From positions 124,001 to 188,000 of the forward strand of contig CALSTG010000001.1 in the NCBI GenBank assembly GCA_943789205.1: a stretch of 64,000 bases of DNA, read 5' to 3'. The notes under the pieces were generated by a model that was given only the letters and a program-made list of their open reading frames with translations, made no database searches and was not told where the DNA came from. How positions within the stretch are numbered: the first letter of the stretch is position 1; each line of letters opens with the position of its first letter. Positions 29,085 to 38,382 of this stretch are shown here, piece by piece. The stretch is from an uncultured Flavobacteriales bacterium. Its GTDB lineage: Bacteria > Bacteroidota > Bacteroidia > Flavobacteriales_D > Crocinitomicaceae. The translations under genes and the position numbers were made by a program.

Positions 29085-29573
29085 TTAATCCTTATTCAAG
29101 GAATGAATATCATTATGTGTTTCCTCTATTTTATCTTTTACTATTTGAATACTCTTAGCTAAGATAGCCAGCTGCGTTCGTTTTTTAATAGCCAACCATT
29201 TCCAACTGTCCTGCTCATAATCTATTGCTCGGGCAACATGGTATAAATTATAAAACCCATAATCAAGTAGCCATTTTTGAGCATGGGCATTACCTTCACA
29301 TCCATTAATCATTGCCATAAGGTGGGCATAACCATTATCCATTAACCACACCCTTGAATCTTCTTTCAACCTGATTGCAAATGAGGCATGGACAAGCTCT
29401 TCGTATCCATGCTCAACCAACCATTTTTGAATATCTAAATTACCTTCTACTGCCTTAGCCCATGCCAAAATAACCATGTTTGAGTAATTAATAGGTCGCA
29501 AGGGTACTTTTGAATTAGAATCCTTCTTTAATGGTTTCTCACTATTCTTTTTATTCTTTTTGAACCAAGCCAT
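29085..29573 (-). CDS. Protein with four exact 25-residue Trp-Leu repeats, function unknown
   Basis: 162 residues. A basic N-terminus of about 25 residues (WFKKNKKNSEKPLKKDS) is followed by four units with strict 25-residue spacing: Trp-Leu at 51, 76, 101 and 126, Gly-Tyr/Phe at 56, 81 and 106 (lost in the fourth), and Leu at 60, 85, 110 and 135. Units 1 and 3 (EGN...QKWL) and 2 and 4 (EDS..WL, QDS..WL) match best, so an older 50-residue pair was duplicated. It is predicted to form a helical-hairpin solenoid. No signal peptide. I do not recognise the family; ankyrin-like or Sel1-like folds are alternatives. Confidence 0.8.
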   Translation of the reverse strand: MAWFKKNKKNSEKPLKKDSNSKVPLRPINYSNMVILAWAKAVEGNLDIQKWLVEHGYEELVHASFAIRLKEDSRVWLMDNGYAHLMAMINGCEGNAHAQKWLLDYGFYNLYHVARAIDYEQDSWKWLAIKKRTQLAILAKSIQIVKDKIEETHNDIHSLNKD

Positions 29574-29645
29574 AACATAATGTAAAAAATCAATCTAAAT
29601 TCTTGTAATCATAATTTTATAAAACACGAATTGATGTTCGTTAAA

Positions 29646-30872
29646 TTAACCGAAGAAAATGTAGGAAACAATTATTGCAGCAATTATCCCCACCAAATCA
29701 GCAAACAAACCAGCGGTTACAGCATACCTCGTCTTTTTAATACCGACCGATCCGAAGTATACAGCAAGCACATAAAAAGTAGTTTCTGTACTACCCTGCA
29801 TCGTGGCGGCTATGAGCTCTTGAAGTGAGCCAACCCCAAAATTACTCATTACCTCGACATATGCGCCTCTCGCGCCACCACCACTCAATGGTTTCATAAA
29901 CGCAACAGGAAGGGCATCAACCCACTCAGTGACAGACAAACCTATACCAAGTACAAACCATCGAATACCGTTAAGAATACCATCTAATGCACCTGATGCC
30001 CGAAATAAAGCAATTGCACATAAAATAGCTATCAAATATGGAATAATACTAATAGCTACATTAAAACCTCCCTTCGCACCATCTATAAATGATTCGTATA
30101 CATTGACTTTTTTACGAATTGCAAGAAGGATAAATACTGAAATGATACTAAACATTATACCTCCCCCTACTACAACAGAAACTGCTTCACCTTGACTCGG
30201 ATGCTGGACAACATAATAAAGCAATAAACCAATCAGTAAAGACAAACCTCCAATATATGAGAGAATCGTAACATTTAAAAGGTTAATACCTTGTCTAATG
30301 GCAACAAAAATCAAACCGGCTAAGGAAGCAATAAAGGTCGAAATAAGAATGGGTAAGAACACCTCTGTTGGAGATGCTGCACCTGACCTCAACGCAAAAA
30401 TAGAAATTGGAATAATCGTAAGACCTGAGGTATTTAAGACAAGAAACATGATTTGAGCATCGGATGCTCGATCCTTCGTAGGGTTTATTTCTTGAAGCTC
30501 TTTCATAGCTTTTAAGCCAAGAGGTGTCGCGGCATTATCTAAGCCCAACATATTCGCACTAAAATTCATCATCATCGACCCAATCGAAGGATGTCCCTTT
30601 GGAATATCGGGAAATAACCTTGTGAACAAAGGTGATACCGCCCTAGTAAGCATACTAATAGCACCTCCTTTTTCACCTACGCGCATGATACCAAGCCACA
30701 GACACATTGCACCAGTAAGATATAGAGAAAGCTCAAAACCAACCTTTGCAGACGACGACAGACTATCAATCATATCCTTCATGACGACATAATCACCTAA
30801 AAAAAATGTCTTATAAAAGCCAAGAGCAATTGCTATTAAAAACATCCCAAACCAAATTCGATTCAATACCAT
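29646..30872 (-). CDS. Nucleoside recognition (Gate) domain membrane protein, SpmA-SpmB fusion
   Basis: 408-residue inner-membrane protein. The first half resembles SpmA (RIWFGMFLIAIALGF, then NFSANMLGLDNAATPLGLKAM with the conserved Asn/Asp) and the second half SpmB (IPYLIAILCAIALFRASGAL, then DALPVAFMKPLSGGGARGA, then GSTETTFYVLAVYFGSVGI). In spore-formers these are separate spore-maturation proteins; the fused form is common in Bacteroidota, where its substrate is unknown. The minus-strand gene starts at 30872, divergent from the subtilase. Confidence 0.93.
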   Translation of the reverse strand: MVLNRIWFGMFLIAIALGFYKTFFLGDYVVMKDMIDSLSSSAKVGFELSLYLTGAMCLWLGIMRVGEKGGAISMLTRAVSPLFTRLFPDIPKGHPSIGSMMMNFSANMLGLDNAATPLGLKAMKELQEINPTKDRASDAQIMFLVLNTSGLTIIPISIFALRSGAASPTEVFLPILISTFIASLAGLIFVAIRQGINLLNVTILSYIGGLSLLIGLLLYYVVQHPSQGEAVSVVVGGGIMFSIISVFILLAIRKKVNVYESFIDGAKGGFNVAISIIPYLIAILCAIALFRASGALDGILNGIRWFVLGIGLSVTEWVDALPVAFMKPLSGGGARGAYVEVMSNFGVGSLQELIAATMQGSTETTFYVLAVYFGSVGIKKTRYAVTAGLFADLVGIIAAIIVSYIFFG

Positions 30873-31016
30873 ATTACTAATTTCGAATTATTTTAGGACA
30901 TAATATTAATGAACAATAAAAGCTATTAACAAAACTATTTTAATCAAAGCGCTAAAACATACATTCGAAAACGAATTCAACGAAATGCGATACATTAAAA
31001 TGTGATGCCTTTTCAT

Positions 31017-31024
31017 TACATTTG
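31017..31024 (+). promoter_or_regulatory. -7 promoter element of subtilase gene (leaderless geometry)
   Basis: TACATTTG, then AAAT, then ATG at 31029. A short palindrome ACATTAAAATGT lies at 30992-31003, about where the -33 region would be. Confidence 0.55.
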
Positions 31025-31028
31025 AAAT

Positions 31029-33200
31029 ATGACATCACTCACAAAATTGATACTTGTAATTTTATTATTAAATAGCTTTCTTAGTCACACTCAAAGTTTT
31101 ATGAGTACATGCGACCAGCAAGATTTAAAGGAAATTCAAGAGGCCTTTTCAAAAACAATAATTGATACGGCCAAGCTTAACAAGTTCCCCATTCATAAAG
31201 ATGCCTCTGAATATTATCTATCACTAATTGCAAAAACAAGTAAATCATTTGACCCTATTCAAATCGAAAATATAGGAGGAAAAGCAAGAAGAACTATAGG
31301 CAATATAACTACCATTAAAATTCCGCTTTCGAGGATCAAACAAATTTCTAAACTTGAAAATATAGAATATGCGTCTATTGCTAAAAAATTCCAGCCTAGC
31401 CTTGATAAAGCTTTAATAGATACTCACGCGGACTCCGTACATAGAGGTTTAGGAGGTTTGTCAGAGGGTTATGACGGAGAAAATGTTCTCATCGGTGTTA
31501 CAGATTGGGGTTTTGACTACACGTCACCTGTTTTCTATGATTCCCTTCTACAAGAAACAAGAATTTTAGCCGCCTGGGACCAATATAAACTCAGTGGACC
31601 AAGTCCTGAAAATTTTAATTATGGAACAGAATTTAATACGCCCAATGAATTAATAAATGCAGGAAGTGACACGGCAAATATATATAGCTACTCGACACAC
31701 GGAACTCATGTAGCATCCATTGCTGGAGGAAGTGCTGTAAGTACAGCTTTTAAGGGGATTGCGCCAGGTGCTCAATTTTTATTTGTTACTTTTCTTGTTG
31801 ATGAGGGCGCAGTTTTAGATGCTTGGGAATGGATGTATCAAAAATCGTTGGAACAAGGAAAAAGGCTTGTTATTAATATGAGCTGGGGTCTTTATCACTT
31901 TGGCACTTTAGATGGGAATTCCATTCTGAGTACAGCGATTTCAGCCTACACCGACCTTGGGGTTGTATTTGTCAACTCGGGCGGGAATAATGGGAACGTA
32001 AATTTTCATTTAAAGCACGAATTTGATAACGATACTATAGCAACACGGATTCAATTTTACTCCTATGCTTCAAATCCCAATATGTGGGGCCAAAGTATTC
32101 ACAGCTGGGGATCTCCCGGGAACTCATTCTCGAATAAACTTCAAATTAAAAATACAGAAGGCCAAATTGTCGCAGAGAGTCCTTTTTATAATACCGCAAA
32201 TATAGACGCCTATATCGATTCCATGTTGATTATTGATCAGGATACGATATGGTATAACATCTCCGCAGAAAATGCACATCCTTCAAATGGTCGACCTCAA
32301 ATGCGACTTCGAGTCAAATGTACCTCTAGTGCTTATCGCGTAATGCTCAATGCTTTTGCTTCAGAAGGAATTGTTCACAATTGGAATGTTACCGAACTCA
32401 CTAATGATGTAGGTAATTGGGGAATGCCATTTTCTGCATACGGAACAGGCACGCTAAATGGAGATAAAAAAAATGGAATAAGTGAACCCTCTTGTGCGGA
32501 TGATGTCATCAGCGTGGCAGCGTATGCCTCAGGTTGGGTAACACCTACAGGTATCACAACAGGTGGTGCAATAGCATCATTCTCAAGTCAGGGTCCACGC
32601 TATGATGGAGAAATGAAACCAGATATTGCTGCTCCTGGAGTGTCTATAGGCGCGGCTATTTCATCTTTCACAGACGCGTCGTTTTCATCAATTGAAAGTA
32701 TTGAATTTAATACGCGAACCTATCACTTTGCTAGATTATCAGGAACATCTATGGCGGCACCAATGGTGTCCGGAGTCGCTGCTTTAATATTAGATGCAAA
32801 GCCAGAATTAAGTGCTCGAGATTTAAAAGAACTATTGCTTTTAACGGCTCGCGAAGACAATAAGACAGGTGAACTTCCCGTGGACGGAGATCCTAAATGG
32901 GGACATGGTAAAATTGATGCTATGGCAGCAATTAGAGAAGCTTTAAATCTAGAATTACCGAATGAGCTTCAAAGTAAAACACATCTTCACGTCTATCCAA
33001 ATCCAGTGAATGAAGTTTTAGCAATTGAATTAATGGATGAAATAAATAAAAATGGTTTTTTAACAGATTTCTCAGGTAAGCAGTACCCGATACAAATTGT
33101 TAATGGCCAAGTTGATTGTATGCATATCCAACCTGGACTATACAGCCTGACTTTCTATTACGAAGGGCAGCAACAACAAATAACCTTTGTAAAGCAATGA
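31029..33200 (+). CDS. Secreted subtilisin-like serine protease (S8) with T9SS type A sorting domain
   Basis: 723 residues: a signal peptide (ending SHTQS), a propeptide-like region to about 130, then the peptidase with Asp159 in GVTDWGF, His224 in THGTHVASIAGG, and Ser574 in SGTSMAAPMVSGVAALI. A large insert separates His from Ser, as in Fervidolysin/kumamolysin-like S8A enzymes of Bacteroidota. The C-terminal 75 residues start HLHVYPNPVNEVLAIEL, the type A T9SS sorting domain, so the protease is exported and bound to, or released from, the surface. Promoter 4 nt upstream. Confidence 0.95.
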   Translation: MTSLTKLILVILLLNSFLSHTQSFMSTCDQQDLKEIQEAFSKTIIDTAKLNKFPIHKDASEYYLSLIAKTSKSFDPIQIENIGGKARRTIGNITTIKIPLSRIKQISKLENIEYASIAKKFQPSLDKALIDTHADSVHRGLGGLSEGYDGENVLIGVTDWGFDYTSPVFYDSLLQETRILAAWDQYKLSGPSPENFNYGTEFNTPNELINAGSDTANIYSYSTHGTHVASIAGGSAVSTAFKGIAPGAQFLFVTFLVDEGAVLDAWEWMYQKSLEQGKRLVINMSWGLYHFGTLDGNSILSTAISAYTDLGVVFVNSGGNNGNVNFHLKHEFDNDTIATRIQFYSYASNPNMWGQSIHSWGSPGNSFSNKLQIKNTEGQIVAESPFYNTANIDAYIDSMLIIDQDTIWYNISAENAHPSNGRPQMRLRVKCTSSAYRVMLNAFASEGIVHNWNVTELTNDVGNWGMPFSAYGTGTLNGDKKNGISEPSCADDVISVAAYASGWVTPTGITTGGAIASFSSQGPRYDGEMKPDIAAPGVSIGAAISSFTDASFSSIESIEFNTRTYHFARLSGTSMAAPMVSGVAALILDAKPELSARDLKELLLLTAREDNKTGELPVDGDPKWGHGKIDAMAAIREALNLELPNELQSKTHLHVYPNPVNEVLAIELMDEINKNGFLTDFSGKQYPIQIVNGQVDCMHIQPGLYSLTFYYEGQQQQITFVKQ

Positions 33201-33201
33201 G

Positions 33202-33687
33202 ATGATTGTTAAACTCACTAAAGGAGAGCTTAAAATTATTCAAAACATGGCCAATGAAATTTGGCCTATTTGTTTTAAAGAAATGATTAGCGAGTCGCAA
33301 ATCACTTACATGCTCAATTGGATGTATAATCTAAAAACACTTGGAGATAATTTTCAAAAAGGGCATCAATTTATTGTTTACAAAAAAGGTAGTAAACACC
33401 TCGGATTTGCTTCATTTGAACTAAGAAAATCAACCAATACTGTTAGACTGCATAAGCTCTATGTCGATCCAAGTCATCATCATAAGGGAACGGGACAGAT
33501 CCTATTGGAATTCGTTATTAATGAGGGGCGAAATGTTAAAATTTCAAAGCTAGACCTTTTCGTAAATCGCACGAACCCTGCAGTAAACTTTTATCAAAAA
33601 CTAGGATTCAAAAGTATAGAGTCTGTAGATCTTGAAATAGGAAATGGTTTCTTTATGAATGATTATAGAATGGAAGTAGAAATTTAA
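33202..33687 (+). CDS. GNAT family N-acetyltransferase
   Basis: 161-residue acetyltransferase of the cytosol. The acetyl-CoA-binding motif is LYVDPSHHHKGTGQILLEFV (R/Q-x-x-G-x-G/A type), followed by LDLFVNRTNPAVNFYQKLGF, which is the typical motif B. Substrate unknown. It starts 1 bp after the subtilase stop and so is likely co-transcribed. Confidence 0.92.
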   Translation: MIVKLTKGELKIIQNMANEIWPICFKEMISESQITYMLNWMYNLKTLGDNFQKGHQFIVYKKGSKHLGFASFELRKSTNTVRLHKLYVDPSHHHKGTGQILLEFVINEGRNVKISKLDLFVNRTNPAVNFYQKLGFKSIESVDLEIGNGFFMNDYRMEVEI

Positions 33688-33689
33688 TT

Positions 33690-33709
33690 GTATTATGCGT
33701 GCATAATAC
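33690..33709. promoter_or_regulatory. Perfect 9-bp inverted repeat, candidate operator before the acyl-CoA dehydrogenase
   Basis: GTATTATGC-GT-GCATAATAC is a perfect palindrome of 20 bp. It ends 12 bp before the TATATTTG promoter element at 33722, so it covers the -33 region. This is the position expected of a repressor site. There is no long T run right after it, so a terminator role for the acetyltransferase is less likely but not excluded. Confidence 0.55.
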
Positions 33710-33721
33710 TTTTAGTTTTCA

Positions 33722-33729
33722 TATATTTG
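33722..33729 (+). promoter_or_regulatory. -7 promoter element of acyl-CoA dehydrogenase gene
   Basis: TATATTTG, 27 nt before the ATG at 33757, directly downstream of the 20-bp palindrome. Confidence 0.55.
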
Positions 33730-33756
33730 AACAAACCAATTATATAATCAACCAAA

Positions 33757-35541
33757 ATGAGCGATAAACAGCCAATAAAAGGTGGTGAATTCATCATCAG
33801 AAAAACCGAGCCCAACGATATATTTACCCCCGAGGAATGGACTGAAGAGCATAAAATGATCGCAAGTATGTGTGAAGATTTTATTCATCAAGAAATTATT
33901 CCACATTTAGACAGAATTGACAGTCTCGAAGAAGGATTGATGCCTTCTTTATTAAAAAAGGCTGGTGATTTAGGGCTTCTTGGACTTTCCGTTCCAGAAG
34001 AATATGGTGGAATGGGTGTTGATTTCAAGACTACGCTGCTTGCAACAGAATACTTAGGATTAGGCTTTTCTTTTTCAGTAGCCTATGGAGCACACACGGG
34101 AATTGGAACTTTACCTCTACTCTACTATGGTAATACAGATCAAAAAAATAAATATGTTTCAAAATTAGCATCTGGAGAATGGGCGGCAGCCTATTGCCTA
34201 ACAGAACCAAGTTCAGGATCTGATGCCAATTCCGGAAAAACAAAAGCGGATCTGTCCGAAGATGGAACACATTATACGATTAATGGACAAAAAATGTGGA
34301 TCACAAATGGTGGATTTGCAAACCTCTTTACTGTTTTTGCAAAAATTGAAGATGATGAAAATCTTACTGCATTTCTTGTAGAAGCGGATAGCGTCGGTAT
34401 TAGCTTAAATCCCGAGGAGAAAAAAATGGGAATCAAGGGGTCCTCAACGCGTCAAGTCTTTTTTAATAATGTGAAGGTTCCTGTTGAAAACATGCTTTCT
34501 GAAAGAGGAAATGGCTTTAAAATTGCATTAAATATTCTCAACATAGGAAGAATAAAGCTTGGAGCTGCGGTCATGGGTGGCGCAAAAGGCGGAATCGACG
34601 AATCCGTTAAATACGCCTTAGAAAGAGAGCAATTCGGACGTTCTATTTCAAAATATGGTGCTATCAGATATAAATTGGCTGAACAGGTTATTCAAACGTA
34701 CGCCGTTGAATCTGCAACATATAGAGCAGGGCAAAATATAGATGATGCAATCAAAGGCTTAATGGAAGGTGGCATGGATAAGGCGCAAGCAACACTGAAA
34801 GGTATTGAGCTCTTTGCCCCAGAATGCGCGGTTATAAAGGTCGCGGGTTCAGAATGTTTGGATTATGTTGTTGACGAAGCAGTACAAATTTATGGTGGAA
34901 TGGGTTATTCCGCAGAATCTAGTGTAGAAAGAGCCTATAGAGACTCAAGAATCAATAGAATATTTGAAGGAACAAATGAAATAAATAGAATGCTTACTGT
35001 CGATATGGTGCTTAGACGAGCTATGAAAGGTGAGCTAGACCTAATGGGTCCAGCCATGAAAGTTGCTGGTGACCTCATGAGTATACCAGAAATTAAGGAA
35101 CCTTCAACTACAGCATTAGGAAATGAAGAACATATGCTTGAAGGGTTCAAGAAAGTGATATTAATGGTTGCTGGATCAGCAGTTCAAAAGCTTATGCAAA
35201 CCTTAGCTAAAGAACAAGAGGTGTTAATGAATATTGCCGATGTTGCAATATGGACCTATCTCGCTGAATCTGTTTATTTAAGGGTTCAGAAAAAAATTGA
35301 CAAACAAGGAGAAGCGGCATGCGAGCATGATATCGCTATTGCCAAAACCTACTTCTACGATACTGCAGACAAAATTGCAAAAGCCGCAAAAGATGCCATT
35401 TCATCCTTTGCAGAAGGCGATGAGGCTAGAATGATGTTGATGGGACTAAAACGATTTACCAAAACACAAGAGTTTAATCCGAAAGCAGCTAGACAGACCA
35501 TTGCACAAAAATTAATTGCAGACAAAAAATATAATTTCTGA
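33757..35541 (+). CDS. Acyl-CoA dehydrogenase (long-chain type with C-terminal extension)
   Basis: 594-residue FAD enzyme of fatty-acid beta-oxidation. Motifs include AYCLTEPSSGSDA (FAD/substrate signature 1), MWITNGGFANLFTVFAK, and IYGGMGYSAES followed by ERAYRDSRINRIFEGTNEI near residue 400. The extra 180 C-terminal residues form a helical domain as in very-long-chain enzymes. The start is MSDKQPIKGGEF. It stands alone between a palindrome-bearing promoter and a strong terminator, suggesting regulated single-gene expression. Redox partner is presumably ETF encoded elsewhere. Confidence 0.96.
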   Translation: MSDKQPIKGGEFIIRKTEPNDIFTPEEWTEEHKMIASMCEDFIHQEIIPHLDRIDSLEEGLMPSLLKKAGDLGLLGLSVPEEYGGMGVDFKTTLLATEYLGLGFSFSVAYGAHTGIGTLPLLYYGNTDQKNKYVSKLASGEWAAAYCLTEPSSGSDANSGKTKADLSEDGTHYTINGQKMWITNGGFANLFTVFAKIEDDENLTAFLVEADSVGISLNPEEKKMGIKGSSTRQVFFNNVKVPVENMLSERGNGFKIALNILNIGRIKLGAAVMGGAKGGIDESVKYALEREQFGRSISKYGAIRYKLAEQVIQTYAVESATYRAGQNIDDAIKGLMEGGMDKAQATLKGIELFAPECAVIKVAGSECLDYVVDEAVQIYGGMGYSAESSVERAYRDSRINRIFEGTNEINRMLTVDMVLRRAMKGELDLMGPAMKVAGDLMSIPEIKEPSTTALGNEEHMLEGFKKVILMVAGSAVQKLMQTLAKEQEVLMNIADVAIWTYLAESVYLRVQKKIDKQGEAACEHDIAIAKTYFYDTADKIAKAAKDAISSFAEGDEARMMLMGLKRFTKTQEFNPKAARQTIAQKLIADKKYNF

Positions 35542-35566
35542 TATTTTAGCTGATACCTCAATATGT

Positions 35567-35593
35567 AAGAGCCTTTAATGAGGCTCTTTTTTT
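35567..35593 (+). terminator. Rho-independent terminator after acyl-CoA dehydrogenase
   Basis: Stem AAGAGCCT/AGGCTCTT with a 6-nt loop and a run of T. Confidence 0.88.
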
Positions 35594-35643
35594 ATGTATA
35601 TTCGTTTTATAAGCAAAGAACCACAATTAAAGCTTAGGATATC

Positions 35644-36666
35644 ATGAAAAGAATCAACGGACACGGACACATACTACCTGAGCCCCATCAAATTCCAAGA
35701 TTCATGAAGGAAAAAAAACTTTTCTGGATTGATACTGATAAAAAATTCATGAGACAAGGTTCCTGGAGCAGGCCAATAACAGACCCTAGCTTCTTTCTTA
35801 AGGAAAAGCTTGAATGGATGGACGAATACAACATTGACCATGGTGTGATGCTCAATTTATCGCAAATCTATTGCAATGGATGGCAAAGGCAAGATGCAAA
35901 AGACGCTATTACATGGCAAAATGATTTCAATGCTTCCGTTCAAAAAGAGCATCCAGAAAAATTCACGAGCGGCTTTGTGGTACAGCCTCTTTTTATGGAT
36001 GACGCCTTAAAAGAAATTGAAAGAAATGTAACACAAAATGGGCTCAAGTTACTTTGTCTTCCCACCCATTTTCTAAACGCTAATAACCAGTGGACATCTA
36101 TAGCGGACCAATCCGTCTTTCCTATTTATGAGCTTGCGAACAAATACAATTTAGCAATAGAAATTCATCCGTATGATGGAGAAAAGATAGTAAATCTTAA
36201 AGACCAATACTGGCGTTTTCATTTGGTTTGGATGATGGCGCAATGTGCAGATACTTTGCACTTATATACACTCAACGATATACCAAATAAATTCCCAAAT
36301 ATTAGAACATGTTTTGCTCATGGTTGTATGCTCGGTATTGCGAATTATGGCAGAAGACTACAAGGCTATGATGGCAGACCCGACTTGTTCGAAGATGTTG
36401 AAAACCCCAGGGCATCCTTAGGTCATAAAAATTTATTTTTTGACTCTCTTGTTCATGATTCATATACCTTAGAATTACTCAAAAGAAGAGTTGGCGTTTC
36501 TCAAATAATAGCTGGACTTGATGATCCCTATCCTCTCGGAGAAATGGAAGGTGTAGGTAATTCTTTTCCAGGACGTGTAATAGACTTTGCCGTTGAAGTT
36601 GACATTTTAACAAAACGTGAAGCAGATGAGATCTGGCGAGATAACGTACTTATGTGGCTTGGTTAA
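35644..36666 (+). CDS. Amidohydrolase family protein, ACMSD-like
   Basis: 340-residue TIM-barrel metal enzyme of the amidohydrolase-2 family. The N-terminal metal motif is HGH (His7, His9) in RINGHGHILPE. Further ligands are His in IEIHPYDGEK, FAHGCMLG and the Asp in AGLDDPYPLGE. Overall this resembles 2-amino-3-carboxymuconate-6-semialdehyde decarboxylase of the kynurenine pathway, but no other gene of that pathway is near, so the substrate is uncertain. Its stop interlocks with the stop of the convergent SIMPL gene (TTAA). Confidence 0.85.
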   Translation: MKRINGHGHILPEPHQIPRFMKEKKLFWIDTDKKFMRQGSWSRPITDPSFFLKEKLEWMDEYNIDHGVMLNLSQIYCNGWQRQDAKDAITWQNDFNASVQKEHPEKFTSGFVVQPLFMDDALKEIERNVTQNGLKLLCLPTHFLNANNQWTSIADQSVFPIYELANKYNLAIEIHPYDGEKIVNLKDQYWRFHLVWMMAQCADTLHLYTLNDIPNKFPNIRTCFAHGCMLGIANYGRRLQGYDGRPDLFEDVENPRASLGHKNLFFDSLVHDSYTLELLKRRVGVSQIIAGLDDPYPLGEMEGVGNSFPGRVIDFAVEVDILTKREADEIWRDNVLMWLG

Positions 36667-37403
36667 TCAATCTCATAATTTAACCGCATTGTAATACTCG
36701 CAGTTTTTCTTTTTGAAGAGGTATTGAAGCTTCCTCCCCAAGAATATTCATCACTCGAATTTTCAGCTGTGATTTGAAACACACCCATACTTGCATAGGT
36801 TAGCTTTCCCAAGACACCACCACCATTTGTAGCTATTGTTTCAGCCCGGTTTTTTGCATCCTTCGTGGCTGCTTCAATCATTTTGATTTTCAATGCGGCA
36901 AGTTTTGTATAATAATATTGAGGGGCAAATGAATTGAGTTCAATACCTGTATCAATAAGTTTCGATACTTCTCGAGATGTTTTTTCAACGGCATCAACAG
37001 ATTTAGATTGGACTTCAAATGTCTGTTCTAATTCATAACCGCGAAAAACTCTCGTCTTAAAATTCCCATTTTCATCATAAACTCTATCGTAGAGTTTGTT
37101 AATATCTGCAGCATCAAAAACGATTTCATTTTCCTTAATGCCCTGACTCGCTAGGTATTTTTTAACCTCGACAATATCACTATTTAGATCAGAATATGCC
37201 TGCTTTAGATCCATTGCATTACTTGAAAAACTTGCACGCCAAACTATTAAATCTGAATCAAAAGATTGCTGACCTAAACCCTTTACTGTAACGGAAGGGT
37301 CAGATTTTCCACGAGACAAATAGGAAGTACCCAGTATATACCCCGTAACGATTACAGCAAAAGCTATTAGAATTGTTGGTATTAATTTTTTAACGAAATC
37401 CAT
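36663..37403 (-). CDS. SIMPL (DUF541) domain protein, membrane-anchored
   Basis: 246 residues: an N-terminal hydrophobic anchor (IPTILIAFAVIVTGYILGTS) followed by the periplasmic SIMPL domain (VTVKGLGQQSFDSDLIVWRA, then ETIATNGGGVLGKL with the conserved G-x-L near the C-terminus). The family role is poorly known; related proteins were linked to oxidative stress and signalling. It is the last gene of the hpt-adk-obgE-PAP2-crcB run, with a 47-bp gap after crcB. Its stop overlaps that of the amidohydrolase. Confidence 0.88.
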   Translation of the reverse strand: MDFVKKLIPTILIAFAVIVTGYILGTSYLSRGKSDPSVTVKGLGQQSFDSDLIVWRASFSSNAMDLKQAYSDLNSDIVEVKKYLASQGIKENEIVFDAADINKLYDRVYDENGNFKTRVFRGYELEQTFEVQSKSVDAVEKTSREVSKLIDTGIELNSFAPQYYYTKLAALKIKMIEAATKDAKNRAETIATNGGGVLGKLTYASMGVFQITAENSSDEYSWGGSFNTSSKRKTASITMRLNYEID

Positions 37404-37450
37404 AATTTTAAATTTATTTATATCAACCTTAATACAAGGTTTGATTTTGG

Positions 37451-37807
37451 TTACAGTTTATCTGAAACCCAGTAAAAACAAAACATCCCAGGTAAAATTG
37501 AAATGATAACATTCAAAAATAATAAGCCATAATAAGACTGCTCGTAAAGGTGAAAGTTTTCAAATGAAAAAGTACTGAAAGTGCTAAACCCTCCGCAAAG
37601 ACCTATAATAGCAAATGGGAAAACCCAATCACTCCGGACCTCTTTAGTCCAAATATAGAGTATCAAAGTAAAAATTAAACATGCAGCTAAGTTGGATACT
37701 AATGTGGCAATTGGGAATGCAGATGACCATTTAGAAAATGCCTTACCTACTCCAAACCTCATCATACTGCCAATGCCACCACCAAGAAATACCAACAAGT
37801 AATTCAT
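37451..37807 (-). CDS. crcB: Fluoride channel CrcB/FluC
   Basis: 118-residue, four-helix membrane protein that exports fluoride as a dual-topology dimer. The signature GGGIGSMMRFGVGKAF and GLCGGFSTFSTFSFE (pore Phe/Thr and central sodium site) are intact. The ATG overlaps the stop of the PAP2 gene (ATGA). No fluoride riboswitch precedes it; it seems to be expressed with the upstream operon. Confidence 0.95.
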   Translation of the reverse strand: MNYLLVFLGGGIGSMMRFGVGKAFSKWSSAFPIATLVSNLAACLIFTLILYIWTKEVRSDWVFPFAIIGLCGGFSTFSTFSFENFHLYEQSYYGLLFLNVIISILPGMFCFYWVSDKL

Positions 37808-38382
37808 GTTTGTTTAACTTTCTTTAAAAGTAAGAATTGTATAACAACTTTTGCCAAAACATAACCCAAAAGAGCACCACAACTTACATCACTCAAGTAA
37901 TGAACACCAAGATACATGCGACTATATAGTACAAGAAGTACTAACATAACTAAAAGATATTTCACCCACTTAGTAGATAAGAGGTGCCATATCAGCGTAA
38001 GTACACCAAAATAATTCGCAGCATGAGAGGATACAAATCCATATTTACCGCCTTGATAAAAAGTACCATCGAGATATTGATGAAAATGCAACTGGTCCAT
38101 AATTAAAAGATTATGAGACGGCCTATAACGCTGGAAGACCTCTTTAAATGCATGTACTGAAAACTGATCCGTCAAAACAATAGTGAGTAATATACTTAAT
38201 AGAATCCAAGTAATTTGCACCCTGGTATAGCTCTTAAAAATGAAATAAAAGACAAACGGAAGAATAATAAAAACAAGCCATGGACCTGAAATAAACCACA
38301 TTATTTGGTCCAGTAATAAAGAATGCTGTCCGTTTATGAAAACAATGATGCTACGGTCAAGTGACTCAAGCGCCTCAATCAT
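37804..38382 (-). CDS. PAP2 superfamily phosphatase, membrane-bound
   Basis: 192 residues with about five membrane segments and the three-part phosphatase signature: KEVFQRYRP (KxxxxxxRP), FVSSHAAN (PSGH variant with Val for Pro and Ser for Gly) and [12 protein letters not shown] (SRxxxxxHxxxD). A lipid phosphatase such as undecaprenyl diphosphate or phosphatidyl-type is likely. The ATG at 38382 gives [11 protein letters not shown] and overlaps the obgE end by 8 bp; an in-frame start at 38406 is possible but would overlap more. Confidence 0.9.
   Translation of the reverse strand: MIEALESLDRSIIVFINGQHSLLLDQIMWFISGPWLVFIILPFVFYFIFKSYTRVQITWILLSILLTIVLTDQFSVHAFKEVFQRYRPSHNLLIMDQLHFHQYLDGTFYQGGKYGFVSSHAANYFGVLTLIWHLLSTKWVKYLLVMLVLLVLYSRMYLGVHYLSDVSCGALLGYVLAKVVIQFLLLKKVKQT

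Noticed and set aside
37451..37807. Fluoride riboswitch ahead of crcB
   Set aside because: The gene overlaps the upstream PAP2 stop, leaving no leader, and no matching structure was seen.
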